Shown here piece after piece: positions 57,860 to 64,000 of a stretch of DNA of 64,000 nucleotides. The stretch's first letter is position 1, and each line of letters starts with the position of its first letter. Location: contig CM060732.1 in assembly GCA_030704615.1 (NCBI GenBank), forward strand, positions 75,437,053 through 75,501,052. Direction: 5' to 3'. Origin of the DNA: Takakia lepidozioides. Taxonomy: Eukaryota > Streptophyta > Takakiopsida > Takakiales > Takakiaceae. The notes beneath the pieces are model-generated. The model did not search any database, was not told where the DNA came from, and saw only the letters and a program-made list of their open reading frames with translations. A program made the translations under genes and the position numbers.

Positions 57860-59370
57860 CCCAAATGCGCCACCTTAACGCCATCTTAATCTGGCACCTT
57901 AATCCGTCTTTTTTTTTCCCTGAATGTGCTATATTAAGGTGGCGTCACCTTAATCTGGCTGGTCTTCTGGTGTGCTATTTGGGGTGAATGGCATCTACAA
58001 ATTGCTCGGACCACATAACTTATGATTCGTTGTCATGTCCTTCTTTCATGTGACCAGAAATCCACGTTGGGTAAACGTTAGGTCTTTTGCTTGCAAAACA
58101 GGGGTTGGGTTCATTTGCAAGTTTTCCAAATAAAAACAAAAATAAAAATAAAAAATAAAAAATTCCCCGAATGTGCCAGAATAATCCTTAAACGACGACG
58201 CGGCCAATTTGGGTCGCATTGTTCTGCAGGGGAGGGCGTATCTCCATTGGATGACATCCAATGGAGATGCGGCCTGAACGAATTCTGTAGCCCATCCAGT
58301 CCTCTACACGCTGCAGCAAAATTTTTAGGGATTCAATAAATTCCCTGCATGCTACAATTTATGGCGTGGCAAGGTTTTGCCATTTTGTGTGGTGCAGGGG
58401 TGGCCACGCCCATTGACCGGGCACGGAATCCCCGGATTTGCACAGCTAGCAGGTCAAACCATTGTTTCCACACATTACCGGCACCAAAAGGCCTGCTTTG
58501 CCATTGGCCGGAAAATCCACTCTTTTTCCCATCCATGTATGAACCTTCCTCCAAATCCCAAATTTTTTTTGCAGAGGCCTTTGCAGTGGATTGCTTCATA
58601 GAATGACCGTTGGAATTTCCTAGCAAGTCCCTATTTCAGGGCATTTGGAAGCCCTCAGCTGACCAGAGCATCTTGGAATAGATTTTTACCCCCCTTGCTT
58701 CACATACAAAGCACCCCCCTCTAATTTTGGGGGTTCAGGCCCATTTTTGCAGGGAGTACTCCTTCACTGACCCAAATTCAGAATCTAGAACCCATTCACT
58801 CAGGAAAAATCTGGAAAATGCCAATTTGGCATGGTCAAACCCATTTTTGTCACATGATTTTTTGCATTTTCATAATTTAGGCCATTTTATTTTGTTATAA
58901 TCTCCCAAATACAACGGTCAAAGTCTTGTCATTACCACGTCATTTAGGATGTCAGTAGGGATGCGCATGTATGGTTCATCCATGTGGATGTCGATGGTTA
59001 GGTAGTTACAACGATTTTAGAGAGGGTATATACCTGTTTTGTCAAAAAGTCCCAAAAGTTAGCTCGTCCCGTAGGCCGGATTAAGGTGTCGTCAACGACA
59101 CCTTAATCTGGCTGGTCTTCTGGTGTGCTATGTGGGGTAAATGGTATCTACAAATTGCTCGGACTACATAACATATGATTCGTTGTCATGTCCTTCTTCC
59201 TGGTGACCAAAAATCCATGTTGGGTAAACGCAAGGTCTTTTGCTTGCAAAGGGGTTGGCAAGTTTTACAAAAAAACAAAAAAACAAAAAACAAAAAACAA
59301 AAAAATGGTTTTTTTCCCCTGAATGTGCCAGATTAAGGTGGCATTGACGCCAGCTTAATCTGGCTTGTCT
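57860..59370. repeat. Duplicated block with fold-back hairpins
   Basis: Two copies (about 57,950-58,110 and 59,105-59,250) share GGCTGGTCTTCTGGTGTGCT, TACAAATTGCTCGGAC, ATTCGTTGTCATGTCCTTCT and GGTCTTTTGCTTGCAAA. Palindromes built from ATTAAGGTG/CACCTTAAT occur at 57933-57954, 59075-59112 and 59327-59364 (CCAGATTAAG...CTTAATCTGG). A-rich microsatellites follow each copy. Confidence 0.7.
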
Positions 59371-61245
59371 ACTAGGCTGGAATTAAGCTTCCGCCAAATT
59401 AAAATACACTTATTTAAACTCAATAACACATGGATCCATGCGCACATGCTGATCGGTAAGGATACATGTTGTTACACCCGTCCATGGTTCACTCATCTGG
59501 GCAATTTTTAGTCCGACACTCATCCAACGTTCATCCATTCCCTTTTACGTTCATCACAGATACATTCATCTGTCATTTTTTCATCGCACATTCGTGCCAC
59601 ATTCTCGTCATGGAGCCTATCTGTCTTCGGTCCGATGGAGAGGAGATTGTGTCCTTGCAGTGGAGTTTGCGTTCACGACAATAGGCCCACTTTTCCCTCG
59701 GTTTTAGGGTCCGCATCACTTATCTGCTCACGCTAAAGATAATCTGCTCACGCATAAGGGAATCTGCTCACGGGTTCTGCTCACATGGTAGCTGCCCTCG
59801 CTCTACTGGATCTGTCTAGAAATGCATGTATGAAAAATGGCATATTTTCTTCTTCTATGTAAATGATTACAATTACTTGATTGACCATTGCAGGTATATT
59901 GAATCATTTTCAGTTCGGAGGCTGCACTGTGTAGTTCTGATGTATTTATATGTTGTTCATACCATTTTTTTTGGTGGGTTTTCATTGTCTCATTATACAG
60001 TGAATTGGTCTATATGATGCATATGCATTATTCAAATGCTACTGCAAAGTTTTAGTGCTAGAATACACAGGTTTCTTCATTGGAAAGATATTGTTCAATT
60101 ATATCTATTGAATTCAATTTAGCCATAGATTGTACATCTCTTCATCCATAGAACTTGTTTCGTTCTCATGTAGACTTTTACAGCCTACAAAGTGGTTGTG
60201 TGTATGGTTGTCATTTTGTGTTTTTATGCACATCTCTTCATATTCTCCACTTGTGCCGAATGATACATGGGCCCCTCGTAACAACTAACCCCTCGACACA
60301 TATATTACACAATGGGTGTTGGGGGATCCGTTAGCCTTCACTTTATTTTTTTGTCTCTGAATGGCAGACTCCAATGCCACTCCGAATTTAATATTGTGTA
60401 CAGAAGGTTTTACACAATATTCATGAGACCTTATGATATATGAGTGTGGTTGTTACTCCACACATGATGTCTAATTTGTATGCTGCAGTATGTTACCCAA
60501 ATGGGTCAAATCGATTTTCTATCATTCGTTATTTTCTATCATAATCTAATTGGGTTACTGAGCATCTTGCCCTCATAGCCATGGTTGGGCAAATCATGCA
60601 ATGGGTATTCTTAACACGTATGTAGAGACATTCAGAAGTTTTCTTCACCTCTTCTTCATATTGAAATCATGCTTGACCACGCAAAAAAAAAACAACGAAC
60701 TCCAAATCAGGAGGAGAGGGGTTCCTCTGAACTTGTGTGTGTCAATGCACATAGTTCCAAAAAAACCCATGACTCTAGGAATCCATCACTTTGAGCATAA
60801 AAACAGAGAGATGGGGCCTTCTGAAATTGTGTGCGTCAACACACACAGTTCCAGAGGAGCTCATCGCTCCATCATTGACGCACAATTTTTTATTTACATA
60901 TATATACATTTTTTTTTCGATTGGTTGGAAATCTGAAAAATGACGCACACCGTTTGGTTGACGTACGCCTTTTTCCCACTTTTTGTTTTGTTTTGTTTTG
61001 TTCGGTTGATTAGAAATATGGTGTACGTCAACACACACCGTACCCCCTCCCCCCCCCCCCCCCCCTTAAAATTAATTAATTAATTATTATTGTGTTGGTT
61101 GGTTGGAAAAATTGTGTGCGTCAACGCATGCATTTTTCCGGCCAATCCTCTCCTATCGTCTTTGTTGCAACAATGTTGCACAATGTGGTTATAAAAGATC
61201 ACAAAGACGTGGTCTGTTTGCACAGCGTGATCTGTTTCTCTTCTG
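59371..61245. other. Intergenic with clustered GTGTGCGTCAAC motifs
   Basis: No gene recognised. Between 60,730 and 61,130 the motif GTGTGCGTCAAC(A/G)CA recurs about five times on both strands. A run of 17 C lies at 61049-61065 followed by (TTAA)n-like sequence. Confidence 0.45.
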
Positions 61246-61611
61246 TTGCTAGAGTGCCTCTTGCCGGGGTCGATTTTGGACCCCACGAACTGGAACGAGA
61301 AAACGGTGTGTTGTGTCTCCTCAGGTCTAGATCACGACTGCAAGGTGGAGTCAGCAAGAATTGTGCAGGCACGGGTGACAGATATCATGGATGTTCATCC
61401 CTCTCACTACGGTCGGGTGCATACATTGTTTACCGCTGATTATGTTTTTCATGATAGGGCATATGAGGTTACGGTGAAAAAATTTCCAGATTGCACTTGT
61501 CCAGATTTTGTGAGCATGCGAGAGGACAGTCTTGGAAAGAGATGAAAGTGGGTACTCTGCAAGCATCTCTACTACATATCTGCACATGATGTATATAATG
61601 TGACCTCATGA
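61246..61611 (+). pseudogene. SWIM-finger transposase relic, copy 2
   Basis: Frame reads LDPTNWNEKTVCCV, ADYVFHDRAYEVTVKKFPDC and TCPDFVSMREDSLGKR, then a TGA at 61543-61545, and continues in the same frame KWVLCKHLYYISAHDVY to a TGA at 61609-61611. CTCPDF...CKHLYYI is the CxC...CxH SWIM zinc finger. The internal TGA is one base from TGG (Trp), which fits GKRWKW. The relic is on the same strand as copy 1 but not the same protein type in detail. Confidence 0.6.
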
Positions 61612-63562
61612 GAGACCAATTCATTCATCAGCCTATGCTTAGTTTCACCAATGTTCACATTTTTTTGCAACATGATAGTTCACAAATATATTGACTATTT
61701 GCCTTTGTGGTCTTCGAGAGCATGTCCCGACACCTAGTGGATATTCCTAGCTGTCATTCATGTTGAATGCAACTAATATGCTACGGTGGAACATTTCAAT
61801 ATGTCTTTCATTGGGCCATTTTTGGGTGGCTTGAATCTAAATCATAGCATGTTTGTTCATCTTTTTTGAATCATAGCATGCTCTACTTTGCCTTTTTTTA
61901 ATGTCCAGCCTTTTATTGGCATTTTCTGCAAGACATTACATTGCTTCATATTGATTGTTTTTGCTCATACTAGTCAATTTTCAACGGTAAAAAGTTGTCT
62001 TTGTCTTGCCTTCGGCTATAGGGCCTCCATTTCTTGCTTGACACCCTGCGCTCATGCTTAGTGTGTAAAGCGTGACCCGAACTCACAGGCTCATGAGGCT
62101 AGGCTCACACCGTAGCTACCCTGAGGATAAAGGACTTCAAATGCGCTGCCTGTTCTTTGAAGACCGAAATGACTTCTATTCTATTCTCAGGGTCTAGATG
62201 ATTGAGTGGAGGAAGGCGAGCAGCCACGATCGGGAGCAGTGATTCATTAACTACGTTAGTGTCATGTTGGAATATGTCGTTTGAATCACCTGTGCTGCCA
62301 AGGGAAATATCTTGAGGTAGCTTCAATATCCGCCAACGAGTTCTATGTTTGTGAGCGCGTGTAGGAAGTCTGGAAGGTGCAGGGTCCTGCGAGGTGGGCT
62401 TCTTCACTTTGTTCTTGACGACCCCTTGCAATCGTCTTTGTTTCCATATCATGCAGTACTTCCTTAGGGCCCTTGGCATTGGCGTGGCCGTGGGTGGCAT
62501 TGCCATATTTTTGTTTAGGCATGAAGCTTTTATCAATAAGAACCTGTTCCATGACGCTAGGCAGTTGCACGAATGGGTGGACCAAAAGTGTCACATGTTG
62601 AATCCATTAGAACTCCATGGATTGTTTTTTTTTTTTAGCCTATTGCTTTCAATTTATTTTAGAAAAATATATCGTAGTATATGCCTAACTTTTTAAGTAT
62701 AGAGTCCCCCCAAAATATTGAAAACATTCTTTGCTAGATATTTTGATCAGTAATTTGAAAAAATATTTAGATATCAAAACTTAGGGTTTACAACCACTTG
62801 TCCATAAACCACCTGACCATTCTAGATTATAGGTTTGCATGCCTTTTTAGTAAAAGATGACATCCCAAAAACCCAAAACATCAGATGCTATGGACATTTT
62901 ATTTTTAGGTGTAAAATAGTCTATAGCTCTCAATTCCTAAGTTAATTAGTCCCTATAAAAGTGGATTTGGGTTGGATTTAAACATGGCACCCCTAGTGTG
63001 TTTTCCTTTGTGCCATTATATGATTGTACATGATGTTTTTTTTAGTCCATAAGATTTTATGTGTAACATCTGTAGTCCATAGTAATCAACTTTAAAAGTC
63101 CATAGCTCTTTGGTATATAATTGGTTTGCAATCTAACAGTTGGTACACATACCTATTGTAGTTAGACACCCTACACCATATAAATTTCGATGAAATATTG
63201 AGTTGTTGGACAAATATGAATAAAACCATGAAGGGAGATCATTGTAAAAACAACATGTTACACAGTTGGTCCATCCATCTGTGCATTTACTTGCTTCCTT
63301 GGCCAGCTTCAAAAACAAGGTACGTCTTTCGTTTGTTATCAACTTCACGACAACCCTTAAATTTGTGCACGTTCAAATTCTTCTTATTTTTGTAAATTGT
63401 GTCTTAGTAGATACTTTTCATGTGGTGAGCACTAGGTTCTTGAACGTGTGCCTTGGAATGGCCTCGCAAATGAGGTCGACCCACTTGTAGGTGTCATATT
63501 CCTCACGGTAGGTGCTCGCGCCTTGTCAACCATTGTGCTCCGCTTCACCGTGGTGGTTAGCT
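61612..63562. other. Intergenic, nothing recognised
   Basis: Minus frame 62536-62105 (143 codons, basic) has no recognisable similarity. T-rich tract at 62,623-62,640. No other structure seen. Confidence 0.4.
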
Positions 63563-63966
63563 AATTAGTGAATCTGCGGGGCGTGTTCTCACAATCTTCG
63601 TTTCCACATTCTCTCTATGAGTAGGTTGGAAAAGACGCCAACTACAATCATTCTCCTCCATAACAACACACCAAATGACGAGATTCCACGGATGAAAGGG
63701 ATCATGGAGGTTCATCCATTGTAAGACCGGTGAAAGTGGAGAGGTGCACAAACAACTCGATAGGAATTAGTGAATCTGCGGTTGTGTTCTCACAATCTTC
63801 GTTTCCACATTCTCTCTATGAGTAGGTTGGAAAAGACGCCAACTACAATCATTCTCCTCCATAACAACACACCAAATGACGAGATTCCACGGATGAAAGG
63901 GATCATGGAGGTTCATCCATTGTAAGACCGGCGAAAGTGGAGAGGTGCACAAACAACTCGATAGGA
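63563..63966 (+). repeat. Tandem duplication, unit about 201 bases
   Basis: AATTAGTGAATCTGCGG begins each copy at 63563 and 63765. The two copies are nearly identical through GTTTCCACATTCTCTC, CAACTACAATCATTCTCCTC and AACAACTCGATAGGA. The only clear differences are a small change after TCTGCGG and ACCGGTG/ACCGGCG. Confidence 0.92.
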
Positions 63967-64000
63967 CACTGATACGACATTTCGCTCGTGGGTGTGTTCA

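Noticed and set aside
1-64000. tRNA and rRNA genes
   Set aside because: No cloverleaf with intact A/B boxes and acceptor stem or rRNA segment was found; the B-box-like sites at 52.7-55.3 kb lack a full tRNA body.

Overview
The window is nuclear DNA of a land plant. It has GT-AG spliced genes typical of plants: a plastid co-chaperonin, a Golgi hydroxyproline galactosyltransferase, an NFRKB-type chromatin protein, a CYP71-clan P450 and a PLS-class PPR-DYW protein. Introns are long and loaded with LINEs, and intergenic space is repeat-rich. I infer a large-genome non-seed plant such as a fern or lycophyte, from the long intronless PPR reading frame, the Helentron-type Helitron and the chromovirus type. 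The species is not identifiable by eye.

Layout: 1-204 is the tail of a PPR gene fragment (+). 3,663-15,707 (-) is a complete 11-exon galactosyltransferase gene (HPGT-like); its introns carry two long copies of one LINE family in opposite orientations, several 3'-end fragments and a piece of a second LINE family. 18,385-21,162 (-) is a complete 6-exon plastid Cpn10 gene. 22,578-25,110 (+) is a PPR-DYW gene whose deaminase domain is broken by a frameshift. 27,098-31,659 (-) is a complete 5-exon NFRKB homologue. 50,066-51,876 (-) is a complete 2-exon cytochrome P450.

From 32.4 to 49 kb lies a repeat field built of a (TTTTG)n-linked repeat family and 100-bp-scale tandem repeats. Into it have inserted an AT-rich, decayed Helentron-like Helitron (about 35.2-39.17 kb, cut off inside the helicase Walker A motif) and a decayed Ty3/gypsy chromovirus (40,380-46,305, - sense) with both LTRs, a 5-bp target duplication, a purine tract and a primer-binding site. 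That primer-binding site pairs with the predicted 5' end of the element's own transcript, which suggests Tf1-like self-priming. From 52 to 64 kb are short mobile elements: three copies of a tRNA-like SINE candidate, a 0.6-kb element with inverted ends, two SWIM-zinc-finger transposase relics, a repeat with fold-back hairpins, and a 201-bp tandem duplication at the right end.

The cellular genes have no evident operon-like relation. All intron-exon structures were deduced by eye from splice consensus, reading-phase continuity and family similarity; in each of the four spliced genes the exon phases close exactly, which supports the models. The most unusual signals are the self-priming arrangement, the conserved 3' stem-loop of the LINE family, and the fold-back hairpins near 57.9-59.4 kb.
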